Of a stretch of DNA of 64,000 nt, positions 44,288-52,021 are shown piece after piece. The position numbers and the translations under genes were made by a program. The DNA is taken from positions 620,001 to 684,000 of the forward strand of contig JAFKGD010000002.1 in NCBI GenBank assembly GCA_017307855.1, read 5' to 3'. Positions within the stretch are counted from its first letter, which is position 1. Each line of letters opens with the position of its first letter. This DNA comes from Burkholderiales bacterium (GTDB lineage: Bacteria > Pseudomonadota > Gammaproteobacteria > Burkholderiales > Burkholderiaceae_C). The notes beneath the pieces are model-generated. The model was given only the letters and a program-made list of their open reading frames with translations, did no database searches and was not told the origin of the DNA.

Positions 44288-45298
44288 ATGACATCGCCTC
44301 TTGCGCCGGCGTATTCCGGCTCCATCACCGACGTGGCCGGCATCGAGGTCGGCCATTTCACCGATACGCGCCGCCCCACGGGCTGCACCGTGGTGCTCGC
44401 GCGCGAGGGCGCGGTGGGCGGCGTGGACGTGCGCGGCGCCGCGCCCGGCACGCGCGAGACCGACCTGCTGGCCCCCGCCAACCTGGTCGAACAGGTGCAT
44501 GCCGTGATGCTGGCCGGCGGCAGCGCCTGGGGGCTGGACGCGGCATCGGGCGCGATGCGCTGGCTGGAGGAGCAGGGCATCGGCCTGGACGTGCGCGTGG
44601 GCCGCGTCCCCATCGTGCCCGCGGCCGTGCTGTTCGACTTGCTGGTGGGCGATCCCGCCATCCGCCCTGACGCGGGCGCCGGCTACGCTGCCTGCCAGGC
44701 CGCCACGGCCAGGCCACCCGCACAGGGCAGCGTGGGCGCGGGCACTGGCGCGGCCGTGGGCAAGCTGTTCGGCATCGGGCGCGCGATGAAAGGTGGCATC
44801 GGCACGGCCTCGGTCATCGTGGATGGCGTGACGGTGGGCGCGCTCATCGCCTGCAATGCGCTGGGCGACGTGATCGATCCCGACACCGCGCGGCCCATCG
44901 CCGGTGCGCGCGACGACGACGGCCGCACGCTCATCGACACACGCCGCGCCCTGCTGGCCGGCCGCGCGCCGCAGCCGCTGCTGGCGGGCACCAACACGAC
45001 CATCGGCGTGATCGCCACCGACGCCCTCCTCACCAAGGCGCAGGCCCAGCGGCTTGCGCAGGTGGGCCACGACGGGCTGGCGCGCGCCATCAACCCGGTG
45101 CACACGCTGTCGGACGGCGACACGCTGTTCGCCTTGGGGACGGGGCGCGCGGCGGCGTCGCCGGGCATGATGGTGCTGTCTGTGATGGCGGCCGAGGCCG
45201 TGGCGCGCGCCACCGTGGCCGCTGTCCGCGCGGCTACGGGCGTACAGGTGCAGGGGCTGCGCCTGCCGTCCACCGTCGACCTGCGACAGGCGTTCTGA
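44288..45298 (+). CDS. P1/S58-family autoprocessing aminopeptidase (DmpA/NylC-like)
   Basis: The 336-residue protein has the family opening SITDVAGIEVGHFTD, GGSAWGLDAASG, and the self-cleavage site AGTN-TTIGVIATD, predicting cleavage between Asn236 and Thr237 to give alpha and beta chains with an N-terminal Thr nucleophile. The Thr and the flanking GTNTT pattern place it with the nylon-oligomer hydrolase (NylC) side of the family rather than the Ser-type DmpA. There is no signal peptide. It converges with the sulfatase gene. The natural substrate is unknown. Confidence 0.86.
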   Translation: MTSPLAPAYSGSITDVAGIEVGHFTDTRRPTGCTVVLAREGAVGGVDVRGAAPGTRETDLLAPANLVEQVHAVMLAGGSAWGLDAASGAMRWLEEQGIGLDVRVGRVPIVPAAVLFDLLVGDPAIRPDAGAGYAACQAATARPPAQGSVGAGTGAAVGKLFGIGRAMKGGIGTASVIVDGVTVGALIACNALGDVIDPDTARPIAGARDDDGRTLIDTRRALLAGRAPQPLLAGTNTTIGVIATDALLTKAQAQRLAQVGHDGLARAINPVHTLSDGDTLFALGTGRAAASPGMMVLSVMAAEAVARATVAAVRAATGVQVQGLRLPSTVDLRQAF

Positions 45299-45300
45299 CC

Positions 45301-45326
45301 GGCCCCGACGGCACCGCACCGGGGCC
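45301..45326. terminator. Possible hairpin between convergent genes
   Basis: GGCCCCG (45301-45307) and CGGGGCC (45320-45326) can pair around a 12-base loop between the convergent peptidase and sulfatase genes. There is no T-run, so it is only a candidate. Confidence 0.3.
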
Positions 45327-45365
45327 CCGGCCTTCCAGGCGCCGCGCGATCGAGACCGCGCTTTC

Positions 45366-46952
45366 TCAGGATGCCGCGTCCGGGTACGGGCTGGTGTCGG
45401 CCTGCGCGAGCATGGCGCCCGCCAGTTGCCGGCCCAGCGCATCGCGCAGCGCGGGCTGGCTGTTCCAGAGGTTGCGCAGCTCCATCGGATCCTCGCGCAG
45501 GTCGTAGAGCTCGCCCCAGGGCTGGCCGTCGTAGATCGTGAGGCGGTGGCCGGCGGTGCGCAGCGTGCGCATGCGCAGCCGGCCGGGCAGGCCGAAGTCG
45601 CGGCGCTGGCTTTCCTCCTCGATCAGCAGCGCGTCGCGCAGTGGCGTGCCGGGCTGGGCCATCGGCGCCAGCAGCGACCGGCCCTGCATGCCATGCGCCG
45701 GCAGCAGGCCCGCACGCGCCAGCACGGTGGGCGCGATGTCGGTGGTCTGTGCCAATACCGGACTGCGCGCGGCGCGCCGCCGGTCGACCGTGTCGCGCCA
45801 CACGAAGGGCACGCGCGTGAGCGCGCCGTAATGCAGTCCGCCTTTGAACATCAGACCGCGCTCGCCCAGCAGTTCACCGTGGTCGCTGGTGAACATCACC
45901 ACGGTGTCATCGTCCAGGCCCAGCGCCGCGAGTTCGGCCAGCACGCGTCGCACCGCATCGTCGATGCAGGCAATGCTGCCGTAGTTGAGCGCCAGGGCCT
46001 CGCGCGCCTCCTGCTCGCTGCAGGCGAAGCTGGCATACCCCACCGGCCCCGCGGCGCGACCCGCGCGCGCGGCGCGCAGCCACGCGATCGGAGGCGGCGG
46101 GTCCACCAGATCGGCGTGGAACGAGGCCGGCAGCGCCATGTCGCCGGGCCGGTGCAGGCTCCAATAGCGGCCCGGCGGCGTGAACGGGTGGTGCGGATCG
46201 GGAAACGAGCACTGCAGGAAGAACGGACGCTCGCCGGCCGCGAATTCGCGCAGCATCGTGCAGGCCTGCCCGGCGATGTAGGCCGTGGGATAGAGCTCTT
46301 CGGGCACGCGGGTGCGCCAGGCCTGGCGCAGCGCGCCCAGCGCGAGCGAGGGCGTGGGCACGGCGTTGTCGGGGCCGATCAGCCGGTCGGCATCCGGTAG
46401 TTGCGCGCGCAGCCAGCGCCGCCAGTGCCCTTGCTGTTCGTCGGCATGGCCGATGGTCAGACGCACCTGCTCGAAACCGTAATAGGGCAGCGCGAGCTCG
46501 AAGCGGTCGTCATCCGCCCAGCGACGGGCGTTCTCCTGCCCGTAGTCCCCGGGATGGAGGTGGCGGGCGTCACGGGGCAGACGCTCTTGCGGCGACGGCC
46601 ACACCGGAGGCAGGCCGGTGATGTTCTGCAGGTGGCACTTGCCGGCCAGCGCCGTGCGCCAGCCGGCCTGCCGCAGCATGTCGACGAAGGTGGTCTCGCC
46701 CTGCGACAGCTCGCGCCCATTGAGGGTGAGGCCGTGCGCGCTGGGCAGGCGTCCCGTCATCAGCGAAGCCCGGTTGGGCTGGCATATGGGCGTCGCCACG
46801 TGGAAGTCGTCGAAGACGCAGCCCTGCAGTGCCAGGCCGTCGATGGCCGGCGTGCGCACCACCGGGTCGCCATAGCAGCCCAGGTGGTCGGCGCGCTGCT
46901 GGTCGGTGACGAACAGCAGGAAGCTGGGCTGGCGGCGCGCGCGCGTAGCCAT
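45366..46952 (-). CDS. Type I sulfatase (alkaline phosphatase superfamily)
   Basis: The 528-residue protein has LLFVTDQQRADHLGCYG (metal ligands), the formylglycine site CQPNRASLMTG (Cys about residue 57), KCHLQN, and SDHGELLGERGLMFKG. The CxPxR motif needs conversion of Cys by formylglycine-generating enzyme, which is not encoded in this window. There is no signal peptide, so it acts in the cytoplasm on an imported sulfate, phosphonate or phosphate ester. Its ATG overlaps the stop of the Bug receptor gene as ATGA, indicating a linked uptake-hydrolysis function. Confidence 0.85.
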   Translation of the reverse strand: MATRARRQPSFLLFVTDQQRADHLGCYGDPVVRTPAIDGLALQGCVFDDFHVATPICQPNRASLMTGRLPSAHGLTLNGRELSQGETTFVDMLRQAGWRTALAGKCHLQNITGLPPVWPSPQERLPRDARHLHPGDYGQENARRWADDDRFELALPYYGFEQVRLTIGHADEQQGHWRRWLRAQLPDADRLIGPDNAVPTPSLALGALRQAWRTRVPEELYPTAYIAGQACTMLREFAAGERPFFLQCSFPDPHHPFTPPGRYWSLHRPGDMALPASFHADLVDPPPPIAWLRAARAGRAAGPVGYASFACSEQEAREALALNYGSIACIDDAVRRVLAELAALGLDDDTVVMFTSDHGELLGERGLMFKGGLHYGALTRVPFVWRDTVDRRRAARSPVLAQTTDIAPTVLARAGLLPAHGMQGRSLLAPMAQPGTPLRDALLIEEESQRRDFGLPGRLRMRTLRTAGHRLTIYDGQPWGELYDLREDPMELRNLWNSQPALRDALGRQLAGAMLAQADTSPYPDAAS

Positions 46953-47947
46953 CAATCGGCGCGTATCGACAATTCGCGCGCCAGCCGGCCGTAGCGCGCG
47001 TCATCGTCTTTCACGTAGTTGGCGAGCATGGCAGAGGTGCCGCCGCGTGGCTCCAAGCCTGCGCCGGCCAGCTTCTCTCGCACATCCTGCAGCTGCAGTG
47101 CGGCATTGACCTCCTGGTTCAACCGCGCCACCACCGTCTCGGGTGTCCCGGCCGGTGCGAACAGGCCGAACCAGGCATTGACCTCGACGCCCGGCACGCC
47201 CTGCTCGGCAGCGGTGGGAATCTGTGGCGCCAGCGGTGAACGCGCGTGCTCGGTGATGGCCAGAGGCACGAGCTTGCCGGCGCGAATCTGCGGCATGGCC
47301 GCGCCCAGGCCGGTGAACAGCAGCGGCACCTCGCCGCCCAGCACGGCGGTCATCGCCGGCGCCGCGCCACGATAGGGCACGTGCAGCAGGTCGAGGCGGG
47401 CCGACTGCTTGAGCATTTCGCCCGCGAAATGCATGGGCGAGCCATTGCCTGCCGTGGCGAAGGGCAGCCCGCGCTGGCGCCCCGCCAGCGCCACCAGCTG
47501 GCGCAGATCGGTGACGCCCAGTTGCGGATGGGCCAGCAGCAGCATCGGCGTTCTGGCCGGCGCGATCACCGGCACCAGGTCGCGCTGCACATCGAGGCCG
47601 CCGCCAGCGCCCTTGGGCAGCACGTGCGGTGACACCACCAGCGTGTTGGGCGTGAGCAGCAGCGTGTGGCCATCGGCGCCCGAGCGGGCCACGGCCGAAG
47701 CGCCCAGCAGGCCGCCGGCGCCGGGGCGGTTGTCGACCACCACCGGCTGGCCCAACCGCGGCGAGAGCTTGTCGGCCAGCACACGTGCCAGCAGATCGGG
47801 CCCACCGCCGGCAGGGAACGGCACGACCAGGGTCACGGCGCGGGATGGCCAGGCAGCGGCGGGCTGTGCCCCCACCGCCGTCGGCCAGGCCAGGGTCGCG
47901 AGGAGTGCGGCGCAGGCCACGGCGAACGGGCGCTTGCTGTTTATCAT
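46952..47947 (-). CDS. Bug/TctC-type periplasmic solute receptor coupled to a sulfatase
   Basis: The 331-residue protein has a signal peptide (cleavage near VGAQP) and the Bug motifs AWPSRAVTLVVPFPAGGGPD and VDNRPGAGG, with the C-terminal WFGLFAPAGTP. TGAAGGAAG precedes the ATG. It is divergent from the AraC gene across 104 bp. The coupling with the sulfatase suggests that the ligand is an organic sulfate or sulfonate-like acid; this is an inference. Confidence 0.88.
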   Translation of the reverse strand: MINSKRPFAVACAALLATLAWPTAVGAQPAAAWPSRAVTLVVPFPAGGGPDLLARVLADKLSPRLGQPVVVDNRPGAGGLLGASAVARSGADGHTLLLTPNTLVVSPHVLPKGAGGGLDVQRDLVPVIAPARTPMLLLAHPQLGVTDLRQLVALAGRQRGLPFATAGNGSPMHFAGEMLKQSARLDLLHVPYRGAAPAMTAVLGGEVPLLFTGLGAAMPQIRAGKLVPLAITEHARSPLAPQIPTAAEQGVPGVEVNAWFGLFAPAGTPETVVARLNQEVNAALQLQDVREKLAGAGLEPRGGTSAMLANYVKDDDARYGRLARELSIRAD

Positions 47948-48051
47948 GGGACTTCCTTCAGGCAGCGGATGCGTCATTCTTGAGCCGACGCGCCCGCCGC
48001 TCAACCGCCATCGCGGCCGTTTTGACCGCCATTCGTCCCGCCGGCCCCGCC

Positions 48052-49059
48052 ATGGATGTCTTCAGCGAGGTTCTCGCCATCTGCCGCTCCGAGCATGCGG
48101 TCACCGCACGCTTCGCGCTCGGGGCGCCCTGGGGCCTGGACTCGGCGGGCGTGCCGGGCGTGGTGATCCGGCTGGCACGCGGCGCACCCTACTGGATGGA
48201 GATCGCCGGCGCAGCGCCATTGCGCGTGGATGCCGGCGATCTGGTGCTGGTGCGGCCGGGCGTGGCACACCGCATCGTCAGCAGCCCGGGGGCCGCCGCC
48301 ACGCCGTTCGCCACCCTGATTGCCCGCCACGCCGTCGGCGTGCGTGGCGAGAACCCGCTGGTGTTCGCACACGGTGGGCCGGGCGATTTCACCGACCTGT
48401 TCTCGGCACAGATCTGGTTCTCGGCTTACTGCCGCCACTCCGTGCTGCAGATGCTGCCGCCCTTCATCCATGTGCGCGAAGCCGATCTTCCGCTGGCCGG
48501 CGTGCTCGGCGCCGCCATGCAGGCGCTGGTGGAAGAGACACTGGCGCGCCGGCCCGGCTGGCGGCTGTCGGCCGCCCGCATGGGCGAGCTGCTGCTGGTC
48601 AACCTGCTGCGCGAGCACGTGGCGCGGGCGGCGGCCACCGTCGATCCCGGCTGGCTGCGCGGCCTGGCCGATGCGCCGCTGGCGCGTGCCATGATGGCCA
48701 TGCACCGCGCCCCGGGCCAGGCCTGGACGCTGGCTTCGCTTGCACGCGAGGCTGGCCTGTCGCGCACGCGCTTCAGCGAGCGCTTCCGCGAGCGCGTGGG
48801 CGTCACGCCCATCGGCTATCTCACTGCCCACCGCATGGCCCTGGCGGCGCAGGCTCTCGAAGGTGGCGGACAGCCGCTCGCGCGCATCGCCGAAGACGCC
48901 GGCTACGGCTCGGCCAAGGAATTCTCGCGGGCCTTCCGTCGATGGTCCGGCCTGGCACCTTCGCCCTACCTGCGCCGCGAGGCCGCACGACGCGCCCACG
49001 TGGCCGGCGCGCCTGCGGACGACGATGCACCTCTTCCAGCCCACACCCTCACCTCATGA
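48052..49059 (+). CDS. AraC-family transcriptional regulator
   Basis: The 335-residue protein has an N-terminal cupin-like sensing domain (about 10-150; GDLVLVRPGVAHRI) and a C-terminal double helix-turn-helix (about 215-315; WTLASLAREAGLSRTRFSERFRERVG and IAEDAGYGSAKEFSRAFRRWSG). It is divergent from the Bug-sulfatase pair and overlaps the downstream TAXI gene as ATGA. It may regulate one or both. Confidence 0.87.
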   Translation: MDVFSEVLAICRSEHAVTARFALGAPWGLDSAGVPGVVIRLARGAPYWMEIAGAAPLRVDAGDLVLVRPGVAHRIVSSPGAAATPFATLIARHAVGVRGENPLVFAHGGPGDFTDLFSAQIWFSAYCRHSVLQMLPPFIHVREADLPLAGVLGAAMQALVEETLARRPGWRLSAARMGELLLVNLLREHVARAAATVDPGWLRGLADAPLARAMMAMHRAPGQAWTLASLAREAGLSRTRFSERFRERVGVTPIGYLTAHRMALAAQALEGGGQPLARIAEDAGYGSAKEFSRAFRRWSGLAPSPYLRREAARRAHVAGAPADDDAPLPAHTLTS

Positions 49060-50474
49060 GTTCTTCCGCCAACCTGCGCGCCACCCTGTTGTCGCTGCGT
49101 GACCTGCTGGCTTCGGCCGGGCCATTCATCCTGCTGGCCATCGCGCTGCTGGCATTGACCTACTGGTGGCTCGATCCCACGCCGCCACGCCGCGTGACGC
49201 TGGCCACCGGCCCCGCGCAGAGCGCCTACGACGAATTCGGCAAGCGCTATGCGAAGGCGCTCGCGGCCAACGGCATCACGGTGAATCTGGTGGAAACCGA
49301 AGGCTCGGCGCACAACCTGAGGCTGCTGCACGAGGGCCGTGTCGATCTGGCCTTCGTGCAGGGCGGCACGGCCGACGCCACCCTTGGCCCCGATGCGGGC
49401 GCGCCCAGCGTCGATGGCAGCGTGGTACCCAACGACACCGGCCTGCAGTCGCTGGGCAGCCTGTTCGTCGAGCCGGTCTGGGTGTTCTACCAGGAGGCAG
49501 CCGTGCAGCGCCTGCGCGACGCCGCTGCGCGCACGGCAAGGACCAGCCCGCCCGCCGCTGGTGACGATGCCAGCGGCACGCTCGCCCGCCCGGGCCAGCT
49601 GGCCGGCCTGCGCGTGAACGTCGGCACCGAAGGCAGCGGCGTTCCGGCCCTGATGCGCCAGCTGTTCGAACTCAACCAGATCGACATGAAGGCGCTGCAA
49701 CTCTCCACGCTGGCGCAGACCCCGGCCACGGTGGGCTTCCTCGGCGGCGACATCGACGTGCTGGTGTTCGCCTCGGCACCCGAATCGCTGATGGTGCAGA
49801 TGCTGTTGCGCACGCCGGGCGTGGGCCTGATGGACTTCGTGCAGAGCGAGGCCTATTCGCGCCGCCTGCCCTTTCTCTCGCCCGTGGTGTTGCCACGCGG
49901 CGTGGTGGACCTGTCCACCGACGTGCCGCCGCGCGATGTGCGCCTGGTGGCCTCGACCACCGCGTTGCTGGCACGCGAGGACACCCACCCCGCCCTGCTG
50001 CAACTGTTCGCGCAGGCGGCCATCGGCCTGCATGGCGGCGCGGGCTGGTTCAACCGTGCGCGCGAGTTCCCGAACGCGGCGCAGGCGCAGTACCCGCTCT
50101 CGCGCGAAGCCGAACGCGCCATGCGCGACGGCCCGCCCGTGATGCAGCGCTACCTGCCGTTCTGGATGGCCAACCTGGTCGAGCGCATGTGGCTGGCGCT
50201 GGGCATCATCGTCGCGGTGCTGCTGCCGGCCAGCCGCATCGTGCCGCCGCTCTACCAGTTGCGCATCCGCTCGCGCGTGTTCCGCTGGTACGCGCAACTG
50301 CGAGAGATCGAGGGTCGCTTCGAGCGCGAGCCGGGCTCGGCGCCCGAGCTGGCCGGCCAGCTCGACACGCTGGAGCGCAAGGTGGAGCGCATCAACGTGC
50401 CGCTGTCGTATGCCGACGAGCTCTACGCGCTGCGGCAGAACATCCTCATGGTGCGCAGCAAGCTTCGGGGCTAG
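49056..50474 (+). CDS. Membrane-anchored TAXI-family (TRAP-type) solute receptor
   Basis: The 472-residue protein has an N-terminal membrane helix (about 22-40), a TAXI receptor domain (VTLATGPAQSAYDEFGKRYA, then LRLLHEGRVDLAFVQGG and RVNVGTEGSG), a second membrane helix near residues 375-395 (MWLALGIIVAVLLPASRIV) and a charged C-terminal helix. Ordinary TAXI receptors are free and end before the second helix, so this is the long double-anchored form. No TRAP permease is adjacent. It could present ligand to a permease or act as a sensor. Confidence 0.82.
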   Translation: MSSSANLRATLLSLRDLLASAGPFILLAIALLALTYWWLDPTPPRRVTLATGPAQSAYDEFGKRYAKALAANGITVNLVETEGSAHNLRLLHEGRVDLAFVQGGTADATLGPDAGAPSVDGSVVPNDTGLQSLGSLFVEPVWVFYQEAAVQRLRDAAARTARTSPPAAGDDASGTLARPGQLAGLRVNVGTEGSGVPALMRQLFELNQIDMKALQLSTLAQTPATVGFLGGDIDVLVFASAPESLMVQMLLRTPGVGLMDFVQSEAYSRRLPFLSPVVLPRGVVDLSTDVPPRDVRLVASTTALLAREDTHPALLQLFAQAAIGLHGGAGWFNRAREFPNAAQAQYPLSREAERAMRDGPPVMQRYLPFWMANLVERMWLALGIIVAVLLPASRIVPPLYQLRIRSRVFRWYAQLREIEGRFEREPGSAPELAGQLDTLERKVERINVPLSYADELYALRQNILMVRSKLRG

Positions 50475-50546
50475 CGGCCGGCCGTCCAGGCCTTCCCGGC
50501 ATCACTGCGGGTAAACGCGGTCATCCACCCGGAGTCTGCGCAAATA

Positions 50547-50562
50547 TCATACGTTTGTATGA
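50547..50562. promoter_or_regulatory. Palindromic operator overlapping the tetR start codon
   Basis: TCATAC-GTTT-GTATGA is a perfect 6-bp inverted repeat with a 4-bp spacer, typical of a TetR operator. The ATG of the downstream tetR gene (50559-50561) lies within its right arm. There is no Shine-Dalgarno sequence next to the ATG. Binding here would block both transcription start and the beginning of the gene, consistent with tight autorepression. Confidence 0.65.
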
Positions 50563-51245
50563 AAACTGCAGACAAGCCGTCGGTCCCGCCGCGACCCGCT
50601 GCGAGTGCCGATACCGCCGCCCTCATCCTCGACGTCGCCGAGGACCTGTTCGCCAGGCATGGCTACAACGGCGCTTCGATCCGCGACATCACGTCCGCAT
50701 CGGGCACCAACCTGGGCGCTGTCACGTATCACTTCGGCACCAAGGAAAGCCTGCTCACGGCCATCCTCGAACGCGGCGCGGCGGCGCTCAACCGCAAGCG
50801 CACCGAGCGCTTCACCCTGCTGGAGCAAGCGGGGCGTCCACCTTCGGCCGAAGCCGTGCTGCGGGCTTTCATCGAACCCACCTACGAGCTGCTGGATACA
50901 CCGTCGGGCATCCGGTTCCTGCGCATCCAGAACGACATCAGCGCCGAGCGCACCGATGTGCCGAGCGACATCCTGGCTGCGCACTACGACGTCGTGGCCC
51001 GCCACTTCATGCGCCTGCTGGCCACGGTGGCGCCCCATCTGTCGTCCGATGCGCTGGCCTGGAACTTCCAGTTCATCCTCGGCGCGCTGCTGCACACGCT
51101 GACCCAGCCGCACCGCTTCCCGGTGCACCAGCCGGGCGAAGACGCGCGGGCGTGCCGCCATCGCGAGATGGACGAGCTGGTGCGGTTCCTGGCGCAGGCC
51201 CTGCGTGCGCCGAACCGGCCAACGCGATCGACGCGCCCGACCTGA
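50559..51245 (+). CDS. TetR/AcrR-family regulator
   Basis: The 228-residue protein has the TetR domain (about residues 22-70: ILDVAEDLFARHGYNGASIRDITSASGTNLGAVTYHFGTKESLL), of the subgroup with a C-terminal TetR_C domain. Its start codon sits in a palindrome, and the nearest purine-rich stretch is 28 bases upstream, so leaderless translation is plausible. The glutathione S-transferase gene starts 29 bp after the stop, so the two probably form an operon. Confidence 0.87.
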   Translation: MKTADKPSVPPRPAASADTAALILDVAEDLFARHGYNGASIRDITSASGTNLGAVTYHFGTKESLLTAILERGAAALNRKRTERFTLLEQAGRPPSAEAVLRAFIEPTYELLDTPSGIRFLRIQNDISAERTDVPSDILAAHYDVVARHFMRLLATVAPHLSSDALAWNFQFILGALLHTLTQPHRFPVHQPGEDARACRHREMDELVRFLAQALRAPNRPTRSTRPT

Positions 51246-51274
51246 TTGCACGACAACCCACCGGAGACAAACCG

Positions 51275-52003
51275 ATGCTAGAGCTCTACAACGCGCCGAT
51301 TTCCACCTGCAGCCAGAAGGTCCGCATGGCCCTGGCCGAAAAGCAGATCGACTGGGTGGACCACCGCCTGGTCTTCAGCAACTTCGACCAGCTCAAACCC
51401 GAGTACCTGAAGCTCAACCCCAACGGCGTGGTTCCCACGCTCGTGCACGATGGCGGCGTGGTGGTCGATTCGTCGGTGATCAACGAGTATCTGGAAGACG
51501 TCTTTCCCGAGCGGCCGCTGCGACCGGCCAACAAGATCGAACTGGCCCACATGCGTGCCTGGCGCCAGTTCATCGACGAGGTGCCGACGCCGTCCATCCG
51601 CTATCCCTCGTTCAACGCCTACTTCGTGCAGAAGTACGCGCACTACACCGACGAGGAATTCCGCCAGCACGCCATGCGCCTGCCGGTGCGCCGCGACTTC
51701 TACCTGAAGATGGGGCGTGGCGGCTTTCCGCAGGCCGAGGTGGATGCCGCCATCCAGCGCCTGCGCGACACGCTCGAGCGCATGGAGCGCGCGCTGGAGA
51801 AGACGCAATGGATCGCCAACGACATGTTCACCCTGGCCGACATCAGCGTCATGCCCAGCATCGTGCGGATGGAAGACCTCTCGCTCCAGGGCCAGTGGAA
51901 GGATCTGCCCCGCGTGACCGACTGGTACCGGCGCCTGCAGGCGCGTCCGACGTTCGCCATCACCTACTACCCTGGCACGCGCGACCTCGGCCCCACCTGC
52001 TGA
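51275..52003 (+). CDS. Glutathione S-transferase family protein
   Basis: The 242-residue protein has an N-terminal thioredoxin-like domain (MLELYNAPISTCSQKVRMAL, then NPNGVVPTLVHDG and the gamma-Glu-binding VVDSSVINEYLE) and an all-helical C-terminal domain with LADISVMPSIVRM. Ser10/Cys12 are the likely glutathione-activating residues. It would conjugate or reduce electrophiles. CCGGAG precedes the ATG. Its location behind tetR suggests induction by a toxic compound. Confidence 0.88.
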   Translation: MLELYNAPISTCSQKVRMALAEKQIDWVDHRLVFSNFDQLKPEYLKLNPNGVVPTLVHDGGVVVDSSVINEYLEDVFPERPLRPANKIELAHMRAWRQFIDEVPTPSIRYPSFNAYFVQKYAHYTDEEFRQHAMRLPVRRDFYLKMGRGGFPQAEVDAAIQRLRDTLERMERALEKTQWIANDMFTLADISVMPSIVRMEDLSLQGQWKDLPRVTDWYRRLQARPTFAITYYPGTRDLGPTC

Positions 52004-52021
52004 GCGCGCCGCCGGCAAGCC

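Noticed and set aside
47409-48051. Long plus-strand frame running into the AraC and TAXI genes from far upstream
   Set aside because: The upstream part is antisense to the Bug receptor and low in complexity; the AraC and TAXI starts with family-typical N-termini lie inside.
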